Below are positions 16,958 to 29,490 of a stretch of 64,000 nucleotides of DNA, in pieces; the stretch's first letter is position 1, and each line of letters begins with the position of its first letter. The notes below the pieces were generated by a model that had not been told where the DNA came from, searched no databases, and saw only the letters and a list, made by a program, of their open reading frames with translations. The DNA is taken from positions 310,001 to 374,000 of the forward strand of contig NZ_JAHXBG010000004.1 of the NCBI RefSeq assembly GCF_020103725.1, given 5' to 3'. Origin of the DNA: Hyalangium gracile (GTDB lineage: Bacteria > Myxococcota > Myxococcia > Myxococcales > Myxococcaceae). The translations under genes and the position numbers were made by a program.

Positions 16958-18043
16958 CTACATGCGCCAGGTCAGCCCCACCCCCGCAACCTGCCGGAGA
17001 TAGGACAGCTCGTTGCGCGGCAGGCGGGTGCCATAGAGGGAGTAGGACAGCTCCACGTCCAGGTGCTCGCCCATGGGGCGCGCCAGCTTGAGCGACAGCG
17101 AGTTCTGCCCCTCGTCCTCCTCCAGGAGGACGATCTCCGGCGAGAGGTAGATGCCGTCCGGGTAGCGGCTCAGCCCCAGGGCTCCCTGGGCCAGCAGGGT
17201 GACGTGCCACGGCAGCCGTAGCCCCGCGCTGGCGCTCAGCCGGTGCCGCAGCATCGTCTCGCCGAAGCTGTTGGAGCTGATCTCCTGGAAGGAATAGGTG
17301 AGCCCCAGCGCCACCGGTCCGCGGTAGGTGTAGGTGGCTCCCGCCGCCAGCGCCCCGTCCCTCCGGCGGCCCAGGGAGAAGCCCTCGAGCCCCTCCGGGG
17401 GGAGACGCGCCTCCACGCTGTAGCGCCGCGCGCCGTAGTCCCCGAAGACGCTCAGCGAGTGGCGGCGGTTGAAGCGGTAGCGCCCCAGGAAGCCCACCTC
17501 GGAGCCGCCGAAGTTCGCCTGCCAGTCCGGGCGGTAGACGAAGCGGTGGGCTCCGGCGCGGATCCGCAGCGCCAGCCGCACGTCCGGCACGTACTCGAGG
17601 AAGACACTGGCCCCCAGGTCCGAGTAGTCCCGGCTGCCGCCGCGCCGGTCCTTGGCTCGCCCCTCCACGCCCAGGCCCAGCTGGGTGCCCAGGGCCGTGG
17701 AGCCCTCCAGCGCCGCGGCCTGCACCAGGACGTCCTCGGTGGGGTAGCGGATGTACTTTCGGCCTCCCAGCTCATAGCGGCCCACCAGCTGGAGGCTCTC
17801 GCCGGTGACGCGGCCCTCGCCAGCGGCCAGCAGGCTCAGGCCCATGTCCGGCAGCGGCGCCGGCGTCTGGGAACTGTGGAAGTCCCGCGGCGCGTTCGAG
17901 TCCACCATCAGCCGGGTGGTGAGGCGCAGGGCTCCCTCCGTGTCGGCGGCGCGAGCTCCCCCAGGGAGCACGAGAGCGGCGAGCAGGAGCGTGGAGAGGG
18001 GCCGTAGCACGCACACCCACCATACCGTGGGCTTTGCCTGCAC
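16958..18043 (-). CDS. Predicted outer-membrane beta-barrel protein
   Basis: About 361 residues. A signal peptide (LSTLLLAALVLPGGARAA) is followed by alternating polar/hydrophobic strands with aromatic girdles (SRDYSDLGASVFLEYVPDV, FGDYGARRYSVEARL, LDVELSYSLYGTRL) and a final GVGLTWRM, resembling a porin-like barrel of perhaps 14-16 strands. No specific family recognised. The start is uncertain: ATG 18043 gives a slightly long leader and no ribosome site stands out. It diverges from the lipoprotein gene at 18117, sharing a 73 bp promoter region. Confidence 0.75.
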   Translation of the reverse strand: MQAKPTVWWVCVLRPLSTLLLAALVLPGGARAADTEGALRLTTRLMVDSNAPRDFHSSQTPAPLPDMGLSLLAAGEGRVTGESLQLVGRYELGGRKYIRYPTEDVLVQAAALEGSTALGTQLGLGVEGRAKDRRGGSRDYSDLGASVFLEYVPDVRLALRIRAGAHRFVYRPDWQANFGGSEVGFLGRYRFNRRHSLSVFGDYGARRYSVEARLPPEGLEGFSLGRRRDGALAAGATYTYRGPVALGLTYSFQEISSNSFGETMLRHRLSASAGLRLPWHVTLLAQGALGLSRYPDGIYLSPEIVLLEEDEGQNSLSLKLARPMGEHLDVELSYSLYGTRLPRNELSYLRQVAGVGLTWRM

Positions 18044-18116
18044 GCCTTGTTCACGAGAAGCCGGGGCCGCCCGCCTCGCCGGTGACGGGGCGACGGACCC
18101 CCGTTACAGTCCCCTC

Positions 18117-18656
18117 ATGCGTCTCGCATCTCTGATCCCCCCCTGGGCCTGCCTCGCGCTCGTCGCCTGCGCCCCTGCCTCCTTTCCTACGGAGCTCAAG
18201 GGCGAGAGCACCGTGCCCTCCGGCCCCCCCGGCACCACCACTGGCCTCAACGCCTTCCCCCCCATCGCCAGCTTCAGCGGGCTGGACTTCAACCAGAACC
18301 AGGACTTCAAGAACCAGGGCATCACCAAGGACGAGGTCAGCTCCGTGCGCGCCAAGTCCCTGGAGCTGCGGCTGCTGAGCCCCGGTACCGCGGACTTCAC
18401 CTTCCTGGACACCCTCGAGTTCTTCGCCAAGGCCGGCGATCAGGAGGAGCGCATCGCCCGCAAGCAGGACATCTCCCGGCTGAGCCTCTCCGCTCCCAAC
18501 CCCGTGCTGAGGATGGACATGGTGGACGCGGAGCTGCAGCCCTTCGTCGCCGCGCCCTCCATGAGCTTCATCGTCCGAGGCAAGGGCCGCATGCCCGAGC
18601 AGGAGGTGCGCCTGCAGGCCGTGCTCGTGCTGGATGTGCAGGTGGACCTGTTCTGA
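18117..18656 (+). CDS. Predicted lipoprotein of unknown function
   Basis: The 179-residue product has a lipoprotein signal MRLASLIPPWACLALVAC, with Cys at about residue 18 the likely lipidation site. The mature part is mostly beta (KSLELRLLSPGTADFTFLDTLEFFAK; RLQAVLVLDVQVDLF), suggesting a single beta-sandwich. No family recognised. The ATG at 18117 is the one that gives a correct signal peptide. Its stop is 16 bp from the stop of the convergent coiled-coil gene. Confidence 0.78.
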   Translation: MRLASLIPPWACLALVACAPASFPTELKGESTVPSGPPGTTTGLNAFPPIASFSGLDFNQNQDFKNQGITKDEVSSVRAKSLELRLLSPGTADFTFLDTLEFFAKAGDQEERIARKQDISRLSLSAPNPVLRMDMVDAELQPFVAAPSMSFIVRGKGRMPEQEVRLQAVLVLDVQVDLF

Positions 18657-18672
18657 GCCGGCCCGGGGGCGC

Positions 18673-19689
18673 CTACTTCAGCTCGCGCACCCGGCGCTCG
18701 ATGGCCTGGGCGCGTGCGTCCAGGTCCTTCGCCAGCGACTCCAACTGCCTCGCCTCGGCCTCGAGGGTGGCCAGGTTGTCGAAGTCTCCGGCGGCCAGCT
18801 GCTGCGCGCGCACCCGGTTCACCTCGGGCCGGTGATCGCTCGCGCGGACGGGCTCCGACGCGGTGGACACGCCCGGGGTGGTCTCCGGCGGCGGGCGCTG
18901 CGGCGTGCCATCATTCTCGATCAACAAGCCCGGAGGGCCGTCGCGGGGAGGCGTCGGCTCCGCCTGGAGGTCCTTGTTGGAGTTCATCCGCAGGCGCATG
19001 CGCCGGTCCTGCTCGTCGAACATGGCCTCCTCGCCGAGGAAGTCATTCATCCGGCGCTCGAGATCCTTCTCCTCGCGCAGCTCGGCGATGCGCGTCTTCA
19101 GCGCGCCCAGCCGCTGCTTCACCTTGTCCTCGGAGTCGCGCAGCGCGTCCGCCTGCTCGAGCAGATCCTCGGGGTCATCGCTCGCGTCGGCGGGGCTCAG
19201 GGCCGGCACGCGCGAGGCGGGCAGGGCCGCGCGCACCGCGTCCCGCTCGGTGCGCAGCTCGCGCATCCGCGACAGGAGCCGGGAGCGCTCCTGCCTGTCG
19301 CTCGTGGCGTCCCACGCCGCCCGCACCCGCGCCAGCTCCTCGGACAGCGCCGCGTGCAGCGCCACGTGGGCGCGCTCGGACTCGCCCTCCGCGCTCGCCA
19401 CCGCCTGCGCCAGCCCGGTCAGCTCGCCGCTCAGCTCCTGCGAGCGCCGCAGCGCCTGATCCAGCTCCGCGCTCGAGGTGAGCTTGCCCTGGCGCTCCGC
19501 CTTGAGCGTCTCGATGCGAGAGGCCAGCCCGTTCAGCTCTCCGCGCAGCGCCTGCTGCCGCTCGCGCAGCGCGCGCACCCCCGCGCGTGCCGCCTGGGCC
19601 TGCGTGCGTACCGCCTCCAGCCCCGAGGCCGCCCATGCGGGCGCTCCAACGAGCAGGCACAGCAGCAGCAGGGGCAGGGGGCGCTTCAT
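18673..19689 (-). CDS. Secreted long coiled-coil protein
   Basis: The 338-residue product has a signal peptide (MKRPLPLLLLCLLVGAPAWA) followed by long Arg/Glu/Ala/Leu-rich heptads from about residue 25 to 230, interrupted by a Pro/Gly-rich linker (EPTPPRDGPPGLL to PPPETTPGV), and a final coiled coil. It likely acts as a periplasmic rod, comparable to periplasmic spacer or envelope-tethering coiled coils; no named family. ATG 19689 has GGGAG upstream. Confidence 0.8.
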   Translation of the reverse strand: MKRPLPLLLLCLLVGAPAWAASGLEAVRTQAQAARAGVRALRERQQALRGELNGLASRIETLKAERQGKLTSSAELDQALRRSQELSGELTGLAQAVASAEGESERAHVALHAALSEELARVRAAWDATSDRQERSRLLSRMRELRTERDAVRAALPASRVPALSPADASDDPEDLLEQADALRDSEDKVKQRLGALKTRIAELREEKDLERRMNDFLGEEAMFDEQDRRMRLRMNSNKDLQAEPTPPRDGPPGLLIENDGTPQRPPPETTPGVSTASEPVRASDHRPEVNRVRAQQLAAGDFDNLATLEAEARQLESLAKDLDARAQAIERRVRELK

Positions 19690-19863
19690 GACTCCCCCAT
19701 CCTCAGCAAAGCAGATGCCAGCTCGCAAGCCCGCACTGGGCTTCCGCTGCGAACAGAAGCCCAGCAGTTCCGAGGGGTTCGGAACCGGGGGCGCACACCC
19801 CCGAGCGGGCTGGGGCGGTGGAAAGTCACGGGGGAGCGGACGTAACCATGGTTTTTCGAGGGT

Positions 19864-21273
<1,410 letters not shown>

Positions 21274-21391
21274 GGCTGCCTTCTCCCCCAGGTCGGGGGC
21301 GGGTGTCACTACAACACATGGCGTCGGCTCGCGGCACCCGGGGACGCGCGCGCCTGTCCGCCACCAGAAGCCGCTGGCGCCGCGTGGCCAC

Positions 21392-21991
21392 ATGCGCTTT
21401 ATCCGCGCCATGGCCTCGACGACGGACTCCGCCCTGCTGGAACTGCTCTCCCACCACGCGCCCGCGGACGCCAAGGAGCGCGAGGACCTGGAGCGCATGC
21501 GCGCCTTCGCCTCCGAGCTGCCCAGCCCCTTCTCCCGCTCGCAGCCCACGGCGCACTTCACGGGCAGCGCGGTGGTGGTGGACCCGGCGGGTGAGCGCGT
21601 GGTGCTCATCCACCACGGGAAGCTGAAGCGGTGGCTGCAGCCCGGAGGGCACGCGGAGGTGGAGGACGGCGGCAGCATGGAGGCCTCGGCGCTGCGCGAG
21701 GCCCGCGAGGAGACGGGCTGCCAGGTGCGGCTGCACCCCGCCGCGCCGCGCCCGCTGGACGTGGACGTCCACCGCATCCCCGCGCGAAAGGACGAGCCCG
21801 AGCACCTCCACCTGGATGTGCGCTACCTGGTCATCGCGGAGAACCCGGAGGCGCTGGTGCATGATCCGAACGAGTCCTTCGGCGCCCAGTGGCTGGGGTG
21901 GGCCGAGGCGCTGGAGCGGGCCGATGAAGCCCCCTTGCGCCGGCTGCTGGAGAAGGCCCGCGCCGCCGCGCTCGGCGGCAGGGCGGGTTGA
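21392..21991 (+). CDS. NUDIX hydrolase
   Basis: The 199-residue product (or 193 if it starts at the in-frame ATG 21410) hydrolyses a nucleoside-diphosphate-linked substrate by family rule. The Nudix box is clear: [10 protein letters not shown] followed by [10 protein letters not shown], matching GX5EX7REUXEEXGU, at about residues 90-112. An N-terminal helical stretch ([22 protein letters not shown]) is typical of this NUDIX subgroup. Substrate unknown. It is divergent from the NtrC-type gene with a 118 bp gap; neither candidate start has a good ribosome site. Confidence 0.88.
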   Translation: MRFIRAMASTTDSALLELLSHHAPADAKEREDLERMRAFASELPSPFSRSQPTAHFTGSAVVVDPAGERVVLIHHGKLKRWLQPGGHAEVEDGGSMEASALREAREETGCQVRLHPAAPRPLDVDVHRIPARKDEPEHLHLDVRYLVIAENPEALVHDPNESFGAQWLGWAEALERADEAPLRRLLEKARAAALGGRAG

Positions 21992-22139
21992 GACTCGGAA
22001 GGTGGGCAGGCATGGGCTCAACCCATGGCGGGGGGAGTGGGACACCCAGTGAAGGGGGGCGTCCAGCTCTCCTGAATTGAGAGCTTTCCGCGCTTTTTAT
22101 TTGGAAGGGCAGTTCACAGCGGCGGATTTCTTGGCTTGA

Positions 22140-23945
22140 ATGGCGCCCGTGGATCCTTCCAACGACGATCAGCTCATTCGCGACTTCTCCAAGCGCGGGA
22201 GTCTGCTGTTCCTGATGTGGGTGCTGGCACCCTTCCTCATCTGCGCGTACCTCATCGCCATGGCGCTGGGAGTGCCCAGCACCGAGGCGCTGACGTCCGT
22301 GGTGCAGTACATGCTGCCCATCTCGGCACTGTGCTGCGTCGCGTACCCGTACGTGGCGCTGCGCTATCTGGCCTCCGAGACGCTGCGGCAGCTGCCCGGG
22401 GACGCTCCGGGAGACAGGCTGCGGCGCATCCTGCGGATGCCCTGGCGCGCCAGCCTCTTCATCTCGTACGCGGCCTGGACGGTGGGAGGCTTCGCCTTCG
22501 CGCTCATCGTGAGCCTGGTGCACGACAAGGGGCCCATCCGGGTGCTGCTGGGCACGCTGATCGCGTTCTGCTTCGGCGTGGTGGTGTCCTTCCCGTTCGG
22601 CATCAGCCTGGAGAGGCTGGGGCTGCCGCACGCGATGAAGGAGCGCAAGGCGCACGCGTCGCTGCTGCTGCAGGGCTCGGGCGCGTTCTGGCCGCGGCAG
22701 ACGTGGTTCCTGCCCTTCACGTTCGTGGCCTCCATCATCGCCACGCTCATGCTGTGCATCTGCGTGGTGGTGGTGAAGCTGCTGGGGCTGCGCGACGCGC
22801 TCCACGCGCAGCTGGTGGCGGAGGGCGCCACGAAGTCCGCGCAGACGATCCAGGACTTGAGCGGCTCGATGTTCTCGGACCTGGCCTTCGTGCTGCCGTG
22901 GGTGGCGGTGCTGGCGCTCATTCTTCCCACCATCACCGCGTGGATGCTGGCGCGGCGGCAGGCGCAGGGTGCCAGCGCGGTGGGCAAGGCCATCGAGGGC
23001 CTGGCGGTGGGGCGCATCTCCTCTCCGGAGTGGGTGTCCACGGATGAGATTGGCGACCTGGCGTTCGCGCTGAACTCGGTGCTGGGCAAGCTGCGGCAGA
23101 TCCCGGAGACGCTGGCGTCGTCGGCCACGCGGCTGGTGGCGGCGGGCAAGGAGCTGAGCGAGGCGAACAACGAGCAGCAGCAGAGCCTCAACCAGCAGGC
23201 GGCGGCGATCCAGGAGACGCAGGTGACGTCCCAGGAGATCAAGCACACCTCGCAGATGACGTCCGAGCGGGCCGAGTCGATGCTCCGGGTGGCGCGGCGC
23301 GCCGAGGAGCTGGGCCACGAGGGCGAGGCGGCCATCGAGCAGTCCATGCAGGGCCTGGCGACGATCCAGCAGTTCGTGGACGCGATGCAGGTGAAGCTGA
23401 ACCGGCTGGCGGAGAGCGCCACGCAGATCGGCGAGATCACCGAGGCCGTGAAGGACATGGCGGACCAGTCGAACCTGCTGGCGGTGAACGCGGCCATCGA
23501 GGCGGCGCGCGCCGGAGACAACGGCAAGGGGTTCGCGGTGCTGGCGCGGGAGATTCGAGCGCTGGCGGACCAGTCGGTGAAGAGCACCACGCGCATCCGC
23601 ACCATCCTGGGCGAGGTGATTGGCGCCATCCGGGCGGCGGCGCAGATGGTGGAGCAGGGCTCTCGAGACATCGCGGGCGGCCTGGAGCGCATGAGGGCGT
23701 CCAGCAACAGCCTGCGCGAGCTGTCCAAGCTGTCGCAGGAGAACTCGGCGGCGATGCGGCAGATCGTCGCGGCGGTGAATCAGCAGAACGCGGGCATCTC
23801 GCAGATCTTCAGCGCCATCGCGGACCTGTCGCAGATCATGGACAGCACGCTCAAGCGGCTCGAGTCCACGCAGCAGGCCACGGGCACGCTGGAGGCGGTG
23901 TCCACCGAAGTGAGCGAGATGGCCCAGCAGTTCACCGTGAACTGA
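22140..23945 (+). CDS. Methyl-accepting chemotaxis protein with multi-helix membrane sensor
   Basis: The 601-residue chemoreceptor lacks a large periplasmic domain. Residues 1-280 contain about six hydrophobic helices (LLFLMWVLAPFLICAYLIAM, ASLFISYAAWTVGGFAFALIV, FTFVASIIATLMLCICVVVV, LPWVAVLALILPTITAWML), then a HAMP-like linker (DEIGDLAFALNSVL) and the MCP signalling domain with hairpin tip VKDMADQSNLLAVNAAIEAA. It would couple to CheA/CheW, but no che genes are in the window, so it probably feeds a cluster elsewhere. The upstream 60 bp are relatively AT-rich and likely hold the promoter. Confidence 0.93.
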   Translation: MAPVDPSNDDQLIRDFSKRGSLLFLMWVLAPFLICAYLIAMALGVPSTEALTSVVQYMLPISALCCVAYPYVALRYLASETLRQLPGDAPGDRLRRILRMPWRASLFISYAAWTVGGFAFALIVSLVHDKGPIRVLLGTLIAFCFGVVVSFPFGISLERLGLPHAMKERKAHASLLLQGSGAFWPRQTWFLPFTFVASIIATLMLCICVVVVKLLGLRDALHAQLVAEGATKSAQTIQDLSGSMFSDLAFVLPWVAVLALILPTITAWMLARRQAQGASAVGKAIEGLAVGRISSPEWVSTDEIGDLAFALNSVLGKLRQIPETLASSATRLVAAGKELSEANNEQQQSLNQQAAAIQETQVTSQEIKHTSQMTSERAESMLRVARRAEELGHEGEAAIEQSMQGLATIQQFVDAMQVKLNRLAESATQIGEITEAVKDMADQSNLLAVNAAIEAARAGDNGKGFAVLAREIRALADQSVKSTTRIRTILGEVIGAIRAAAQMVEQGSRDIAGGLERMRASSNSLRELSKLSQENSAAMRQIVAAVNQQNAGISQIFSAIADLSQIMDSTLKRLESTQQATGTLEAVSTEVSEMAQQFTVN

Positions 23946-23976
23946 GCTGCTCGAGGCTCGGGGAGCGAGGCCCCTC

Positions 23977-25446
<1,470 letters not shown>

Positions 25447-25456
25447 GGCGCTCGGC

Positions 25457-27238
25457 TCAGCCCGCCTTCTTCTCCTCGGCGGCGTCCTTCTCGAAGAGGC
25501 TCTCCAGCTCCGCGCGCGCCCGGGCCGCCATCTCGCTGAGCTTCTTCTCGTCCTTGTGGTACGGGTAGGTGGCCAGCATCAGGTCCTCGTCATGCTGCCG
25601 GAAGCGCTCCAGCGTCTTGCGGCTCTCCGAGTAGGTCAGCCCCAGCTCCTGGAGGATCTCCCCCGTCATCTCCAGGCTGGAGACCCACGTCTCGCGCATG
25701 ATGTGCTTGATGCCCAGGTTGAGCAGCCGGTAGGCGTGCTGCCGGTTTCGGGCCCGCGCGAAGATGGTGAGGTGCGGGAAGTGCTGAATCACCGTCTCCG
25801 CCGTCCGCACCGACGCCTCTACGTCGTCGATGGCGAGCACGAAGATCTTCGCCTTGTCCGCCCGCGCGGCCCGCAGCAGGTCCAGCCGCGAGGCGTCCCC
25901 GTAGTAGACCTTGTTGCCGAACCGCTTGATGAAGTCGATGTGCTCGGAGCTGATGTCCAGCGCCGTGAAGCCGATGCGCTTGGCGCGTAGCAGTCGTGCC
26001 GTCACCTGTCCCACCCGGCCCATGCCGGCGATGAGCACGGGGTTGTCCTCCGAGGGAGCCACGTCGAACTCCCGGTGCGTCTTCCTCGTGAGCCGGGGGC
26101 GCAGCCACCGCGCGTACGCGGTGAACAGCAGCGGGGTGGTGACCATGGAGAGGCTGACCACGACGACCATCAGGTCCGCCAGCTTCGCGTCCATCACGTG
26201 GAAGCCCACCGCGAGCCGGAACAGCACGAAGGCGAACTCGCCGCCCTGCGAGATGACGATGGCCATGCTCAGCGCCTGCTCGTTGCCCCCGAAGGCCCAG
26301 CGGCCGATGGCGTAGAGCGCCGCCGCCTTGAGCACCACCAGCCCCAGCACCAGCCCCAGCACCAGGAGCGGGCTCGTGGAGACCAGGCCGATGTTCACCG
26401 ACATGCCCACGGCGATGAAGAACAGCCCCAGCAGCAAGCCCTTGAAGGGCTCGATGTCCGCCTCCAGCTCGTGCCGGAACTCCGAGTCCGCCAGGAGCAC
26501 GCCGGCGAGGAATGCGCCCAGCGCCATGGACAGCCCCACCGCGCTCACCAGCGCCGCGGTGCCCATGACGAGCAGCAGCGCGGTGGCGGTGAACAGCTCC
26601 TGGCTGTGGAACGAGGCCACCACCTTGAACACCGGACGCAGCGCGTAACGGCCCGCCAGGACGACGCCGACGAGCACCCCCGCGCCCTTGAGGGCCGCCA
26701 GCCACGTCGGCTCGGTGGACGGGGTGTCCGAGGTGCCGAGGAGCGGCAGCAGCGCCAGCAGCGGGATGACGGCCAGGTCCTGGAACAGCAGGATGCCGAA
26801 GGAGGCCCGGCCGTAGTCGGCCGTCAGCTCGTTCTTCTCAGCCAGCAGTTGGAGGGCGAAGGCCGTGGAGGACAGCGCCAGGCCCAACCCGACGATGAGG
26901 GCCGTGGAGGCCTGCAGCCCGGCCACCATCCCTGCTCCCGCCAGCAGCACCCCCGTGCCCACCACCTGCGCCCCACCCAGTCCGAACACGGACTTGCGCA
27001 GCTCCCAGAGCCGGGAAGGTTGCAGCTCCAGTCCGATGAGGAACAGCAGGAGCACCACGCCGAACTCGGCGAAGTGCAGGGTGCTCTCCACCTCCGAGAT
27101 GGCGCCGATGCCCCAGGGGCCGATGATCATCCCCGCCGCCAGGTAGCCCAGGACGGAGCCCAGCCCCAGGCGCTTGAACAGCGGGACGGCTACCACGGCG
27201 GCCGCCAGGAAGATGAGGGCCTGCTGGATGAAAGACAT
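25457..27238 (-). CDS. Kef-type K+/H+ antiporter with TrkA-N (RCK) domain
   Basis: The 593-residue CPA2-family transporter has about 12 membrane helices (residues 5-385), including FAEFGVVLLLFLIGLEL and the discontinuous-helix regions, then a cytoplasmic NAD-binding RCK_N domain with VLIAGMGRVGQVTARLL (GxGxxG) and GDASRLDLLRAA. This is the KefB/KefC layout; in E. coli these channels release K+ and acidify the cell when glutathione adducts bind. The start at 27238 has GAGGAG. It heads an operon with the histidine kinase downstream and diverges from an NhaP-type antiporter over an 82 bp region containing an inverted repeat. Confidence 0.94.
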   Translation of the reverse strand: MSFIQQALIFLAAAVVAVPLFKRLGLGSVLGYLAAGMIIGPWGIGAISEVESTLHFAEFGVVLLLFLIGLELQPSRLWELRKSVFGLGGAQVVGTGVLLAGAGMVAGLQASTALIVGLGLALSSTAFALQLLAEKNELTADYGRASFGILLFQDLAVIPLLALLPLLGTSDTPSTEPTWLAALKGAGVLVGVVLAGRYALRPVFKVVASFHSQELFTATALLLVMGTAALVSAVGLSMALGAFLAGVLLADSEFRHELEADIEPFKGLLLGLFFIAVGMSVNIGLVSTSPLLVLGLVLGLVVLKAAALYAIGRWAFGGNEQALSMAIVISQGGEFAFVLFRLAVGFHVMDAKLADLMVVVVSLSMVTTPLLFTAYARWLRPRLTRKTHREFDVAPSEDNPVLIAGMGRVGQVTARLLRAKRIGFTALDISSEHIDFIKRFGNKVYYGDASRLDLLRAARADKAKIFVLAIDDVEASVRTAETVIQHFPHLTIFARARNRQHAYRLLNLGIKHIMRETWVSSLEMTGEILQELGLTYSESRKTLERFRQHDEDLMLATYPYHKDEKKLSEMAARARAELESLFEKDAAEEKKAG

Positions 27239-27250
27239 GTTCTCCTCATT

Positions 27251-27284
27251 GCACAGGCTCCCGCCCGGGAACAATCTCCTGTGC
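27251..27284. promoter_or_regulatory. Inverted repeat in divergent antiporter promoter region
   Basis: GCACAGG (27251-27257) and CCTGTGC (27278-27284) are perfect 7-bp complementary arms, 20 bp apart and 27 bp centre to centre, inside the 82 bp region between the divergent Kef- and NhaP-type antiporter genes. The spacing suits a dimeric regulator spanning two to three helical turns, or an RNA hairpin in either leader. No regulator is identified. Confidence 0.35.
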
Positions 27285-27320
27285 CTCGCCGGGTAGAGTG
27301 AGGGCATCCTCCGGGGCCTG

Positions 27321-28796
27321 ATGGAGCCGCTTCCTACCGCCTTCCTCCTCGTCATCGCCGGCGTGCTGATGGCGCTGAGCGTCCTGCTCAGCCGCGCCTC
27401 GAGGCGCTTCGGGCTCCCTGTGGCGATGCTCTTCCTGGGCATCGGCATGGCCGCGGGCTCGGACGGGCCCGGGGGCATCGAGTTCAACGACTATGGCGCC
27501 GCCTTCCGCCTGGGCACGGTGGCGCTCGTCCTCATCCTCTTCGACGGCGGCCTCAACACGCCCCTGTCCGCCGTGCGTGCCGCCATCCGCCCGGCCTCGG
27601 TGCTCGCCACGGTGGGCGTGGTGGCCACGGCGGGCTTCACGGGCGTGGCCGCGCACCTGCTGTTCGGCTTCTCCTGGCCGGTGGCCCTGCTCTTGGGGGC
27701 CATCGTCTCCTCCACGGACGCGGCGGCCGTCTTCTCCGTGCTGCGCGGCAGCGGGCTGCACCTCAAGCGCCGCGTGGGCACGACGCTCGAGCTGGAGTCC
27801 GGCCTCAATGACCCGATGGCCGTCATCCTCACGATGACCCTCACCCAGAACCTGGTGAGCGGAGCGGCGCTGGCCTGGCGGGAGGTGCTGCTGGATATCA
27901 TCATCCAGATGGTGGTGGGCGGCGGGATGGGCCTGGGGATTGGCTGGGTGGGCCGGCAGATCCTCAAGCGGCTGCGCCTGCAGGCAGCGGGCTTGTATCC
28001 GGTGATGACGCTGGCGCTGGCCTTCCTCGCCTTCGGCGTGCCCACGCTCTTCCAGGGCAGCGGCTTCCTGGCCGTGTACACGGTGGGCGTGATGATGGGC
28101 AACGAGACGCTGCGCTACCGCACGGGCCTGCTGCGGGTGCATGACGCGCTGGCGTGGCTCTCCCAGGTGGTCATGTTCCTGGTGCTGGGGCTGCTCGTCT
28201 TCCCCGAGCAGCTGCTCGATGTGGCCTGGGTGGGGCTGGGGCTCAGCCTCTTCATGGCCTTCGTCGCCCGTCCGCTCGCGGTGCTGCTCTGCCTGCTGCC
28301 CTTCCGCTTCCCGGCGGGGGAGATCGTCTACACCGGCTGGGTGGGGCTGCGCGGCGCGGTGCCCATCATCCTCGCCACCTACCCGGTGCTGGCCGGGGCG
28401 CCGGATGCCAACGCGGTCTTCAACGTCGTCTTCTTCATCGTCGTGGTGAACGGCTTCATCCCCGGCGCCACCGTGCCCTGGGTGACGCGCAAGCTGGGGC
28501 TGGCGGCCAACGTGCCAGAGCCGCCCCCCGCCGTCCTCGAGATCGCCTCCACGCAGCTGCTCAACGGCGAGCTGAGCGCCTTCTACATCGAAGCGGCCTC
28601 GGCCACGGCGGGGGCGCGCATCGCGGAGCTGCCGTTCCCGCCCGAGTCCGCCGCCATGCTCATCGTCCGCGGCCTGGAGCTGCTGGCGCCCAAGGGCGAC
28701 ACCGTCCTCCAGGCCGGGGACCACGTGTACGTCTTCTCTCGCTCGGAGGACCTGCCCTTCCTGCGCCTCATGTTCGGCCAGCGGGAGGACGAGTAG
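27321..28796 (+). CDS. CPA1 potassium(sodium)/proton antiporter with TrkA-C domain (NhaP2/CvrA-like)
   Basis: The 491-residue product has about 12 membrane helices with CPA1 landmarks: LILFDGGLNTP, GAIVSSTDAAAVFSVLRG (the DP/DA-type ion site), ELESGLNDPMAVILTMTL (conserved ND). The C-terminal ~85 residues form an RCK_C/TrkA-C regulatory domain (IAELPFPPESAAMLIVRG ... LQAGDHVYVFS). NhaP2/CvrA proteins exchange K+ or Na+ for H+ and aid osmotic and pH adaptation. It is transcribed away from the Kef-type gene. Confidence 0.93.
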   Translation: MEPLPTAFLLVIAGVLMALSVLLSRASRRFGLPVAMLFLGIGMAAGSDGPGGIEFNDYGAAFRLGTVALVLILFDGGLNTPLSAVRAAIRPASVLATVGVVATAGFTGVAAHLLFGFSWPVALLLGAIVSSTDAAAVFSVLRGSGLHLKRRVGTTLELESGLNDPMAVILTMTLTQNLVSGAALAWREVLLDIIIQMVVGGGMGLGIGWVGRQILKRLRLQAAGLYPVMTLALAFLAFGVPTLFQGSGFLAVYTVGVMMGNETLRYRTGLLRVHDALAWLSQVVMFLVLGLLVFPEQLLDVAWVGLGLSLFMAFVARPLAVLLCLLPFRFPAGEIVYTGWVGLRGAVPIILATYPVLAGAPDANAVFNVVFFIVVVNGFIPGATVPWVTRKLGLAANVPEPPPAVLEIASTQLLNGELSAFYIEAASATAGARIAELPFPPESAAMLIVRGLELLAPKGDTVLQAGDHVYVFSRSEDLPFLRLMFGQREDE

Positions 28797-28851
28797 GGGG
28801 CTGACCGGATCCGCTTTACGGGATGCCACTGCGCGTAGTACCTGCATTCAC

Positions 28852-29361
28852 ATGCGCTCCGGAGCCCTCACAGCACCGCTGCTGATCCAGGGACGGGGAG
28901 CGCTCTGGCGAGTGCTGGCGGCCAGTGGGGTCCTCCTGGCACTCGGAGTGTTGGCGGGGGCCTTCGAGCCCGAGGCGCCGGCCGGGGTCTCCGTCACGCT
29001 GGAGCGAGGCTCCCGGGAGGGCGCCCAGGTCGTTCGTGGGGCCAGGCCCTCGCTGGGAGCCGCTGCCCAGCGCTCCGGCATGCAGTCCCGCTCCTCGGCG
29101 CTTCAGGAGCAGGACGCCATCGCGGGGGGCTCGCAGTCGTCCGGCTCGCTGCCACAGCAGGTGCAGGCGCCGCGCGGGCGGGTGAGGTTCCAGACGGACA
29201 CGCAGGCGGTGCTGCGGCTGGTCCGCGAGCGGCAGGACGCCATCATCACCGCGTTCTCGCACCGGCTGCGCGATGCCTCGACGCCCGGGGCCGCCAGCCA
29301 CCCGGCGGATCGCCCGAGCATCGTCACCAGGCCCCTGCGCGGTCCTCCCGCCCCCGGCTGA
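28852..29361 (+). CDS. Small exported or membrane-anchored protein of unknown function
   Basis: The 169-residue product has one hydrophobic segment (WRVLAASGVLLALGVLAGAF, about residues 19-38) followed by a low-complexity Ser/Gln/Arg/Gly-rich region. A short helix (QTDTQAVLRLVRERQDAIITAFSH) is the only ordered-looking part. No family recognised. It lies 55 bp after the NhaP-type gene in the same direction and before another antiporter, so a role linked to ion transport is possible but unproven. Confidence 0.6.
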   Translation: MRSGALTAPLLIQGRGALWRVLAASGVLLALGVLAGAFEPEAPAGVSVTLERGSREGAQVVRGARPSLGAAAQRSGMQSRSSALQEQDAIAGGSQSSGSLPQQVQAPRGRVRFQTDTQAVLRLVRERQDAIITAFSHRLRDASTPGAASHPADRPSIVTRPLRGPPAPG

Positions 29362-29490
29362 TGTGCCCCTGAGTCGCGGCCCCCCGGGCCGCCCTTGCTG
29401 TCCGGCCATCCGCCCTGGCTCTCGCCCGAGGTCCGCGTCCGCGGAGCTCCGTGTGGGGGCGGGGTGCCTCTCCGTTCCAGGTGAACTCCC

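Noticed and set aside
29376-29392. GCGGCC...GGCCGC stem as a terminator after the 28852-29361 gene
   Set aside because: Only 6 bp of GC stem and no T-run; such stems are expected by chance at this GC content.
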